From contig CACWLH010000017.1 in the NCBI GenBank assembly GCA_902761625.1, positions 1 through 36,978 of the forward strand: a stretch of DNA of 36,978 nucleotides, in the 5' to 3' direction. Below are positions 1 to 6,378 of this stretch, one piece after another; positions within the stretch are counted from its first letter, which is position 1, and the number at the start of each line of letters is the position of its first letter. A model generated the notes under the pieces. That model did not search any database. It had not been told where the DNA came from and saw only the letters and a list, made by a program, of their open reading frames with translations. This stretch comes from an uncultured Erysipelotrichaceae bacterium (GTDB lineage: Bacteria > Bacillota_I > Bacilli_A > Erysipelotrichales > Erysipelotrichaceae). The position numbers and the translations under genes were made by a program.

Positions 1-4
1 AAAA

Positions 5-98
5 TCTGTGAATCAGAAAGCTAAATCATCTTACAAATACAAGAAAAAAGGAGCTGTTTAACTTCCAGTATTTACTGGAGGTTTTTTAACAGCCCCTT
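5..98 (+). repeat. Left copy of 94-bp inverted repeat at window ends
   Basis: Bases 5-98 are identical, base for base, to the reverse complement of 36885-36978. The match stops at base 99 (c here, t in the other copy), and the four bases 1-4 have no partner. The inner part (50-96) is a nested palindrome; the outer part (5-49) is AT-rich with no visible gene. The inner boundary reads GGGGCTGTTAAAAAACC towards the window end, resembling the start of some insertion sequence termini. The likeliest reading is the end of a multicopy element that broke the assembly on both sides. A true element bounded by inverted repeats is the alternative. Confidence 0.9.
43..96 (-). terminator. Terminator-like nested hairpin in left repeat
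   Basis: Read on the minus strand, GGGGCTGTT (96-88) pairs with AACAGCTCC (58-50) with one mismatch, and an inner stem pairs 81-73 with 70-62 (core TACTGG/CCAGTA). A TTTTTTC tract follows at 49-43. This is the form of a Rho-independent terminator, pointing out of the window. It lies just beyond the glycosidase pseudogene and could end its transcript. Because the same hairpin sits in the other repeat copy, it probably belongs to the repeat rather than to this gene. Confidence 0.6.
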
Positions 99-108
99 CT
101 TTTCATAT

Positions 109-778
109 TCAGATCACCTGTTTCCAGGTTTCGGGAAGATATTTCATAGTTGCGGCGATCATGTCCTTCACAAGAGCACAGACCTCTTCTTCGGAAGGAT
201 GATGGCCCTTCACCAGCGGATCAAGCATGAACGACTTCACAACAAGCTCGAGACATTCCTCCATATTCTCACCCTTCATCGCATCCAGTGAAGCTTTGAG
301 GATTCTTTCATGATTGTCCGTATGGGGCACAATCAGCGCTTTCAGCTGCTCATCCATTTTTCCGGCGGCCACGGGACGCACGGAATTGCGTGAGAAGACG
401 GCATTGGTTTCAACCACGGCACTCTTTGGAAGATTCTCAATCTGCAAAGCACTGTTGGGCAGATTGACATTGGAAATCACTCTTTCCAGACCAAGCAATG
501 CCTTGATGAGCAGAACGCCCTCCTCACCGGTTGCCTTCAGAGGAATCTCCTCCTCATGTGTATAGAGTCTTTCGCTTCTTGCCAGACGCTTTTCAAGATC
601 ATTTTTGCGCCATGACACCGGAGTCAGGGTGAAATCTCAGCTGTGCGCGGTATCCGGATCTTTCAGATATTCATCACCGGGCATGAATTCGGCCAGATGG
701 CGGCCGCCCGCCGCGGCTGCCGCCGCCGATATAAGCGATCTGTATGTCTTTGACGGTATTGTTATTCAGATATTCCAT
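109..778 (-). pseudogene. Decayed family 4 glycoside hydrolase (alpha-galactosidase-like)
   Basis: Two pieces of one gene survive. From ATG 778 the minus strand encodes MEYLNNNTVKDIQ followed by IAYIGGGSRG, the NAD-binding start of GH4 glycosidases, with an AGTGAGG ribosome binding site upstream. Near 705-712 the sequence jumps, in another frame, to the C-terminal half, which begins GRHLAEFMPGDEYLK. A TGA stop (639-637) interrupts that half where a tryptophan codon would fit (HS*DFTLTPVSWRK). The rest (618-109) stays open and carries family-typical segments such as NLPKSAVVETNAVFSRNS and a C-terminal DPLVKG. Roughly half of a normal protein of about 430 residues is missing, including the middle catalytic region. 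Internal deletion, frameshift and stop together make it non-functional. Substrate assignment (alpha-galactoside or alpha-glucoside) is uncertain. Confidence 0.85.
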
Positions 779-873
779 ATATTTTTTACCTCACTTTCAT
801 TCTTCATGATTGCGCCGGTGGGGTCAATGGACGTTTCCGCAAAGAAACAGTCTTATGGTTCTTTTCATGCATG

Positions 874-901
874 AAAAAAGACATGCCGGAAAACCGGCAT
901 G
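874..901 (-). terminator. Rho-independent terminator of the first metY
   Basis: Minus strand CATGCCGG (901-894), loop TTTT, CCGGCATG (889-882), then a T-rich tract at 880-874. The perfect 8-bp stem stands 18 bases after the metY stop. Bases 779-873, between the pseudogene start and this terminator, hold only the pseudogene's ribosome binding site; nothing else was recognised there. Confidence 0.85.
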
Positions 902-918
902 CCCATAAACACAACTAT

Positions 919-2223
919 TTACGCGATGGCTGCGAAGGCTGTATCCAGAGCTGCAATCAGATCATCGATCTTTTCAATACCGACGGAAAGACGGATGGTA
1001 TTGGGACGGATGCCCTGATCCAGCAGCTCTTCCTCACTCAGCTGGGAATGGGTTGTGCTGGCCGGATGAATGACCAGGGATTTCACATCCGCGACATTGG
1101 CAAGCAAGGAGAAGATCGGCAGATTGTCGATGAATTTCTTTGCCGTCTCATCATCTCCTTTGATCTCAAAGGTGAAGATCGATCCGCCCCCTGCCGGCAG
1201 ATATTTCTCATAAAGCGCATGGGACGGTTCCGAAGGAAGCGAGGGATGATGAACCGCCTCAACCTGCGGATGCCTGGCCAGATAATCCACAATCTTCAAT
1301 GCGTTTTCCGTATGTCTTTCCACACGCAGCGACAGGGTTTCCAATCCCTGCAGGAACAGGAATGCCGCAAACGGCGAAAGTGTTGCGCCGGTATCCCTTA
1401 ACAGAATCGCACGGATATATGTCACAAAGGCAGCCGGTCCGACCGCATCCGCGAATGATATGCCATGATAGCTCGGGTTCGGTTCGGAAATCCACGGATA
1501 TCTGCCGGAAGCCTTCCAGTCAAACTTTCCCGCTTCAACGATCACGCCGCCGATCGCGGTTCCGTGTCCGTTGATGAACTTGGTGGCTGAGTGCACAACG
1601 ATGTCCGCACCATATTCAATCGGTCTGATCAGCACCGGTGTGGCAAAGGTGGCGTCAATCACGAGCGGAATGCCGTGTCTGTGAGCGATGGATGCCACAG
1701 CCTCAATATCAATCAGGTTGGAATTCGGATTTCCAAGCGCTTCAATGAAAATCGCTTTGGTATTCTCACGGATCGCATTTTCGAACGATCCTTCCTCATC
1801 GGGATCCACGAAGGTCGTTTCAATGCCGGCATTCAGCGGCAGTGTATGGGCCAGCAGATTGTATGTGCCGCCATAAATGGTTTTGGAAGCGACGATGTGT
1901 TCGCCCGCCTTTGCGAGCGCCTGGAATGTATATGTGATTGCGGCAGCTCCGCTGGCTGCGGCCACAGCCGCGCTTCCGCCTTCGAGAGCGGCAATTCTTT
2001 TTTCGAAGATCTCCACGGTCGGATTGGTGAGACGGCTGTAGATATTGCCGGCATCTCTCAGACCGAAACGGTCAGCCGCATGCTGCGCATCATGGAACAC
2101 ATAGGATGCGGTTGCGTAAATCGGCACTGCTCTTGCGTCAGTGGCGGGATCAGCCTGTTCCTGGCCGATGTGAAGCTGTTTTGTTTCAAGACTCCAGTTC
2201 TGCGGATTTCTGATATCTGTCAT
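919..2223 (-). CDS. metY: O-acetylhomoserine sulfhydrylase (MetY-like), copy 1
   Basis: A 434-residue PLP enzyme of the Cys/Met metabolism family. It probably joins sulfide (or methanethiol) to O-acetylhomoserine to give homocysteine (or methionine) in the cytoplasm. Visible family features are YSRLTNPTVEIFEKRIAALE (62-81), the cofactor-stacking region SKTIYGGTYNLL (113-124), the PLP aspartate in VIDATFATP (188-196), and the Schiff-base lysine in HSATKFINGHG (K215). The C-terminal THSQLSEEEL and IRLSVGIE segments are also typical. Length is normal for the O-acetylhomoserine branch, longer than MetB or MetC. The start is backed by a GAAGGAG site. It has its own terminator and a possible short leader ORF upstream. 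A diverged paralogue lies at 19676-20950. Cystathionine gamma-synthase activity is a less likely alternative. Confidence 0.92.
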   Translation of the reverse strand: MTDIRNPQNWSLETKQLHIGQEQADPATDARAVPIYATASYVFHDAQHAADRFGLRDAGNIYSRLTNPTVEIFEKRIAALEGGSAAVAAASGAAAITYTFQALAKAGEHIVASKTIYGGTYNLLAHTLPLNAGIETTFVDPDEEGSFENAIRENTKAIFIEALGNPNSNLIDIEAVASIAHRHGIPLVIDATFATPVLIRPIEYGADIVVHSATKFINGHGTAIGGVIVEAGKFDWKASGRYPWISEPNPSYHGISFADAVGPAAFVTYIRAILLRDTGATLSPFAAFLFLQGLETLSLRVERHTENALKIVDYLARHPQVEAVHHPSLPSEPSHALYEKYLPAGGGSIFTFEIKGDDETAKKFIDNLPIFSLLANVADVKSLVIHPASTTHSQLSEEELLDQGIRPNTIRLSVGIEKIDDLIAALDTAFAAIA

Positions 2224-2279
2224 TTTCTTTCTCCTTCTTTCTTATGCATTTTTTTGATTGATTCCTTCTTTTGCCTGTT

Positions 2280-2330
2280 TCACATTCGGCCATGCAGAAG
2301 TTTCGGGAGCGTCAATGTTTTATGCTTCAT
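2280..2330 (-). other. Possible 16-codon leader ORF before metY
   Basis: ATG at 2330 starts a 16-codon ORF (MKHKTLTLPKLLHGRM) that ends 56 bases before metY. A GAAAGGAAAT site precedes it at good spacing. It lies in the presumed 5' untranslated region of metY, so it could be a regulatory leader peptide. There is no run of Met or Cys codons to support classical attenuation, and I see no SAM riboswitch fold. A chance ORF is quite possible. Confidence 0.25.
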
Positions 2331-2439
2331 AATGTGATTTCCTTTCGCACTCTCATTTTCATTCATGTTAAGAAAAAGCGCCAATACAGCTGCTGGATCC
2401 TCTGTAATAGTCTGAATCTATAACCCTGAAGGCTGCCTC

Positions 2440-2469
2440 TGTACATGCGGCATGGAAAAAGATTATGAT
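2440..2469 (+). promoter_or_regulatory. Candidate promoter of the CPBP protease gene
   Basis: TGTACA (2440-2445), an 18-base gap and TATGAT (2464-2469) lie 20 bases before the start codon. The -10 box is good and the -35 weak. The same TATGAT box stands before the macrodomain and WYL genes, both on the plus strand. Confidence 0.4.
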
Positions 2470-2488
2470 TGCTTAAAGGAGTTCAGCC

Positions 2489-3589
2489 ATGAGTGCAAAG
2501 CAGAAAATCAACCTTCCAAAAATCATCAGAGGCGCACTTGTTCTGATTCTGTGTGCGCTGTGGCTGCTGTTTGCGGTCTGTTACTGGAACCGCATATATC
2601 CGTTTTACCGGGTCGCTGATTTTTCGTATCTGCATGCGGCAGAGGCTTTCCTTGATCCCGTTTATTTTTCATCTGTATCTGTTTATCTGCACCTTGCGCC
2701 GTTTCTGTTTCTGGCTCATCTCATCACACGCATCATTCCCGATGCGATGCAATCCTCTTTGCAAAACAGAAAAACTGCCCGGCTGTACACATGTGCCGCG
2801 ACAGTCTGTATCATCGCAGGCGTTATTCTGATGTGCGGCAGCATCACCTGGATTCCGGTCTGGTTTTCGGTGAATCATCCTCCCCTGAATGTCAGCGGTT
2901 TTGTGAAATTCTGCAATCTGATCTATCCGCTGCTGACACCGGTCTGTCTGCTGAGCACCATATGCATCACATCAGTCACAGAATCGCGGCAAAAGAAAAA
3001 AGCGCCGTTCACGCTCTTTCTGATCAGATTTGGGGTATGCACAGCAGCCGGTGTGATTGTCACGGCAGCCTCGGCCTGTCTGCTGGCAATCCTGAATGCC
3101 TTTCTGCCTTCGGCTGTCACGATGGTGGATCACTTCTGTCATACGCTGGCATCGTCCTCATCCATGTGTCTGATCTCTCTTGTACTAGCCCCGCTGATTG
3201 AGGAAACCGCCTTCCGCGGTCTGATCCAGCATCATCTTTCCGCACACATGCCTTCATGGGCTGCCATCATCATTTCCTCATTCATGTTCGGATTATGGCA
3301 CCGCAATATCGGTCAGTTTGTCTACACATTCCTGTTCGGTCTGATTGCCGGTGCGGTCTTTCATTTCACCGGAAAAATCCGCTGGTCCATTCTGACGCAT
3401 TTCATCCTGAATCTTACAGCGGTTCTTGCATTCAGCACTTCTGAGCAATGTATCTTCGGCACTATCCCTCATCTGAATCAGATTTATCGGATCATAGCCG
3501 GATTGTCCGTGTTCAGCGCATTTTCAGTGCTTTGTGCACTCATCTGTATTCTGATCTTCCTGATCCGCATTCTCGCAAAGAAAAGCTGA
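2489..3589 (+). CDS. CPBP-family intramembrane glutamic endopeptidase
   Basis: A 366-residue integral membrane protein of the CPBP / Abi (type II CAAX protease) family. The three conserved motifs are present: EExxxR as EETAFR (E238, E239, R243), FxxxH as FGLWH (F267-H271), and HxxxN as HFILN (H304, N308). The glutamates and histidines form the glutamic protease active site inside the membrane. About eight hydrophobic segments span the chain, beginning with residues 15-32. Bacterial relatives act in bacteriocin self-immunity, in processing of peptides, or have unknown substrates. No bacteriocin gene is visible nearby, so the substrate cannot be named. The start is set by an AAAGGAG site. The gene stands alone between its own promoter and terminator. 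Confidence 0.9.
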   Translation: MSAKQKINLPKIIRGALVLILCALWLLFAVCYWNRIYPFYRVADFSYLHAAEAFLDPVYFSSVSVYLHLAPFLFLAHLITRIIPDAMQSSLQNRKTARLYTCAATVCIIAGVILMCGSITWIPVWFSVNHPPLNVSGFVKFCNLIYPLLTPVCLLSTICITSVTESRQKKKAPFTLFLIRFGVCTAAGVIVTAASACLLAILNAFLPSAVTMVDHFCHTLASSSSMCLISLVLAPLIEETAFRGLIQHHLSAHMPSWAAIIISSFMFGLWHRNIGQFVYTFLFGLIAGAVFHFTGKIRWSILTHFILNLTAVLAFSTSEQCIFGTIPHLNQIYRIIAGLSVFSAFSVLCALICILIFLIRILAKKS

Positions 3590-3608
3590 CAAACGCCATA
3601 GACATTTG

Positions 3609-3635
3609 CCGCCTTTGCGGGGCGGTCTTTTCTTT
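3609..3635 (+). terminator. Terminator of the CPBP gene
   Basis: CCGCC (3609-3613) pairs with GGCGG (3621-3625), followed by TCTTTTCTTTTTC. It lies 20 bases after the stop codon. Confidence 0.75.
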
Positions 3636-3641
3636 TTCGCT

Positions 3642-3677
3642 CAAAACAAAAACAGATCCGGAGATTTCCGGATCTGT
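3642..3677 (-). terminator. Terminator of the flavoreductase gene
   Basis: On the minus strand ACAGATCCGGA (3677-3667) pairs perfectly with TCCGGATCTGT (3662-3652) around a 4-base loop, followed by TTTTGTTTT. It sits 18 bases after the stop of the flavoreductase and back to back with the terminator of the CPBP gene. Confidence 0.85.
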
Positions 3678-3695
3678 CCTTTGGTAATTCTGAAA

Positions 3696-6212
3696 TTACT
3701 TGTTGTCAGCTGTGACTGCCTTGGCAGCGGTACGGCCGGATACGAAGATTTCAACAATCGCGTTTCCGCCGAGTCTGTTGCCGCCGTGAATGCCGCCGGT
3801 GACTTCACCTGCCGCATAGAGGCCTTCAATCACATTGCCTTCGGCATCGAGCACATGACGCTCTGTGTCAACCTTGACACCGCCCATTGTGTGGTGTGTG
3901 GACGGAGCCATCAGACGGACTCTGAGCTGTGCGCCGTCGAGGTCATATGTGCTTTCATCCCACTTGCCGTCAGCGTCCTTCTCACAGTTGCCGACCGGTC
4001 TGGAAGCGGCTGTCTTCTTGACATCCGGATAATCCTCAGCCTTTGTGTTGCTCAGAACGCACTTGTCATAGTCCTCAATGGTCTGCCTGACAACAGCCGG
4101 ATCAGCCTTGACGCCGAGCTTTTCAAAGAGTTCGCCGAGCTTATCGATTGTGGTTGTGTAATATCTGCCTTCGAAGTCTTCCTCGCCAAGCTGTACAGGA
4201 GCGGGCAGCGGCTGTTCCTTGTTGTAGATTTCAACGAAGACACCCTTTGTGCCGTTGACTTCCATACCGTTTCTGAATTCAGCCAGGGAAAGAACGTCAC
4301 GCTCACTTGTCTCGTCAACGAAACGCTTGCCTGTTTCAGGGTTGATCCAGACTGCGTAGTTGCCTGCGCCGAATGCGAGGTTGCCGTTGTCAACCCAGGA
4401 GATCGGCATCAGCTGTGTGAAGTTCATACCGGTTGTGGCAGCGCCTGCTGTCTCAGCCATTACGATACCGTCACCCTGCAGAGAGCTGCGGTTTGTTGTC
4501 TTGGTGGACTTTGTCAGGTATTCTTCTGACCAGTACTGGTTGTTCTCGATGACCATGTCAATGTTGGCTGCGAAGCCGCCGGTTGCCAGAATGACACCCT
4601 TGTTGGCATGCGCTGTGACCTCTGTGCCGTTGTACATGGTTCCCTTGACACCTGTGACTCTGCCATCCTCAACAATCAGGCTTTCCGCCTTTGTTCTGAG
4701 GAGGATTCTGTTGTCAGCGGCAGTCGGGGATGTTTCAAGAAGTGTGTGCTGAGGAGCCATGAAATATGTGCCCCATCTGCCCGGATATTCTTTACCGTCA
4801 ATGACAGCGCCGGCGAATTCGTTTTCTCTGTACCAGAGAGCACCGATCAGGGTCTGCTGGTTTTCGTTGAACTTGCCGCCCTGTTCTTCAAGCCAGGGCT
4901 TGAGATCCTGGCCGTCAGTGATGAACTGGGAAACCAGATCATAGTCACCGTATATCCATTCGCTCATATCAGCAGTCGGACGAAGTCCGCCATAATATGT
5001 CTGGAAGATATGAAGGTTCAGTGTGGAGAACAGAGTGATCTCGGCAGCTCCTGCCTCAACCTTCGGTTCAGCCCATTCCAGATACGGCTTGATTTCCTTT
5101 TTCAGAGCCTGCAGTGTCGGCAGATATTCCGCATGGACACCATGCTTTGAGAGTTCGGCTGTATCGCCGGCAACGAATTCATGATCCTTGTAATAATCTT
5201 CATCAAACGGCTCTTCGCTCCATTCGGCGATGATCTTCAGCTCATCCAGTGTGCTGGCCGGAGCCATCTGCTTGTCCCATTCAGTACCGTCATACTTTGT
5301 GCCCTTTGTTGCATCGGGATTTTCAGGTTCCCAGCAAAGATAAGGCATGACAGACTGATACTGGCCGCCGGAAACGAGTGTGTTTCCGCCGATTTCAGCA
5401 TTTTCCTCAATCACGAGAACGGTATTGCCGTCCTGGGCAGCCTGGGCTGCGGCAGCCATACCGGCTCCGCCTGCGCCGACAACCACGACGTCATAGGTTT
5501 CATCGATCGGATCTTCCGCGACAACTTCAACAGTGTTCTTCTTGAAACCGTCGAGATCGGAAGCGCCAGCCTGCTCAGCCGCATCATTGATGGCAGCCTT
5601 GAAGCCTGCGGATGTGAAGGTTGCGCCGCTGACATTGTCAACGCCGGTACCGTTTGCGTTTACGATGTCATTCGAAAGAATGTCAAATGCAGGTGTTCCG
5701 ACATGCTCGGTTTCAACGGAGCTGACCAGCTCGATGGTCTCAATCGCATCGTCAGTGAATGTGACCTTGACTTCCATCGGTCCGTTGTAGCCTTCGCCAT
5801 GTCCTGTGTAAGTGCCGGCTGTGTAAGTGACAGGAACGTTGCCTGTCTGTTCCTCACCGCCTTCTCCCTTTGCCTGTGCGAGCGCATTGTTGATGGCATC
5901 AATCAGGGCAGCGGATGTTTCAGTGCTGCCGCTGACGCTGTCGATGCCTTCGGTTGAGTTGGCATCGATAACAGCCTGAGGCACGGTATCATACGGCTGA
6001 TCGAAATCAAAGTCTTCCTCCTTGATCTCAATCTTCTCAATCTTGTCCGCTGATACAGTGACATCAACAGTGATTGTGTGGCCCAGGGCATCGGATTTAC
6101 CGGTGCCGGTGTAGGTGCCGGGAGTGTACGTTCCGGATGCGGTGCTTCCGGAACATCCGGCCGCAGACAGCACCATAAAGGCGCTGAGCACCGGAATCAG
6201 AATCTTTTTCAT
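3696..6212 (-). CDS. Surface lipoprotein FAD reductase with two FMN-binding domains
   Basis: An 838-residue flavoprotein of the fumarate reductase / urocanate reductase family. Residues 1-20 form a lipoprotein signal (lipobox LSAAGC, C20), placing it outside the membrane. Two FMN-binding domains follow (about 30-115 and 130-215). The second has the flavinylation motif SGAT (195-198); the first has SGST (94-97). The FAD domain starts at YDVVVVGAGGAG (G246, G248, G251) with ENAEIGGNT after it. The C-terminal part has HHTMGGVKVDT and GLYAAGEVTGGIHGGNR, typical of flavin-dependent fumarate-type reductases. Known relatives receive electrons through threonine-linked FMN and reduce acceptors such as fumarate, urocanate or cinnamates in flavin-based extracellular electron transfer. 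The true acceptor is unknown. No ApbE flavin transferase lies in the window. The start at 6212 was preferred over 6248 because of the GGAGGGAAAGG site and the signal peptide. Confidence 0.88.
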   Translation of the reverse strand: MKKILIPVLSAFMVLSAAGCSGSTASGTYTPGTYTGTGKSDALGHTITVDVTVSADKIEKIEIKEEDFDFDQPYDTVPQAVIDANSTEGIDSVSGSTETSAALIDAINNALAQAKGEGGEEQTGNVPVTYTAGTYTGHGEGYNGPMEVKVTFTDDAIETIELVSSVETEHVGTPAFDILSNDIVNANGTGVDNVSGATFTSAGFKAAINDAAEQAGASDLDGFKKNTVEVVAEDPIDETYDVVVVGAGGAGMAAAAQAAQDGNTVLVIEENAEIGGNTLVSGGQYQSVMPYLCWEPENPDATKGTKYDGTEWDKQMAPASTLDELKIIAEWSEEPFDEDYYKDHEFVAGDTAELSKHGVHAEYLPTLQALKKEIKPYLEWAEPKVEAGAAEITLFSTLNLHIFQTYYGGLRPTADMSEWIYGDYDLVSQFITDGQDLKPWLEEQGGKFNENQQTLIGALWYRENEFAGAVIDGKEYPGRWGTYFMAPQHTLLETSPTAADNRILLRTKAESLIVEDGRVTGVKGTMYNGTEVTAHANKGVILATGGFAANIDMVIENNQYWSEEYLTKSTKTTNRSSLQGDGIVMAETAGAATTGMNFTQLMPISWVDNGNLAFGAGNYAVWINPETGKRFVDETSERDVLSLAEFRNGMEVNGTKGVFVEIYNKEQPLPAPVQLGEEDFEGRYYTTTIDKLGELFEKLGVKADPAVVRQTIEDYDKCVLSNTKAEDYPDVKKTAASRPVGNCEKDADGKWDESTYDLDGAQLRVRLMAPSTHHTMGGVKVDTERHVLDAEGNVIEGLYAAGEVTGGIHGGNRLGGNAIVEIFVSGRTAAKAVTADNK

Positions 6213-6257
6213 TTCCTTTCCCTCCATGCCGCATATGCGGGCAGTCATAACGACTAG

Positions 6258-6287
6258 TATATATTAACTCCATATGTCATTTGTAAA
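6258..6287 (-). promoter_or_regulatory. Candidate promoter of the flavoreductase gene
   Basis: On the minus strand TTTACA (6287-6282) is followed by 17-18 bases and an ATATAT/TATATA box (6264-6258). This gives a 5' leader of about 40 bases that contains a CCGCATATGCGG palindrome just before the ribosome binding site. Confidence 0.5.
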
Positions 6288-6342
6288 AAGAAAAACAATT
6301 CGTGAATGCAACTAATTTTGCATTTCCTCATCAGAAGGTGGG

Positions 6343-6372
6343 CTGAAAAATGCACAGGGAAAATGATAAGAT
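6343..6372 (+). promoter_or_regulatory. Candidate promoter of addBA, close to the start codon
   Basis: TAAGAT (6367-6372) ends 6 bases before the addB ATG, with a weak CTGAAA (6343-6348) 18 bases upstream. If this is the -10 box, transcription would begin at or next to the start codon, and the message would be leaderless. No clear Shine-Dalgarno sequence precedes this ATG. Confidence 0.35.
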
Positions 6373-6378
6373 GAAGCC

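Noticed and set aside
637..639. In-frame TGA in the glycosidase read as tryptophan (changed genetic code)
   Set aside because: TGA is used as a normal stop by many genes here, and the same gene also has a deletion and a frameshift.
2220..2249. 9-codon ORF overlapping the metY start by ATGA
   Set aside because: Most of it is the purine-rich ribosome binding region itself, so the reading frame is probably chance. It is mentioned only with the leader ORF finding.
871..2337. Long plus-strand open frames (176 and 248 codons) opposite metY
   Set aside because: The minus strand encodes a full PLP enzyme with all motifs; the plus frames show no recognisable domain and no start signals.
2224..2488. 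SAM riboswitch or T-box before metY
   Set aside because: I found neither the conserved SAM core nor a T-box sequence. The region has only the weak leader ORF and the promoter of the divergent gene.
3606..4529. 307-codon open frame on the plus strand
   Set aside because: It lies opposite the flavoreductase gene, has no ribosome binding site and encodes a cysteine-rich product without family features. It is a shadow of the real gene.
6228..6241. CCGCATATGCGG palindrome as an operator
   Set aside because: It lies in the 5' leader next to the ribosome binding site, is short and has no second copy in the window. A hairpin effect on translation is possible but not supported further.
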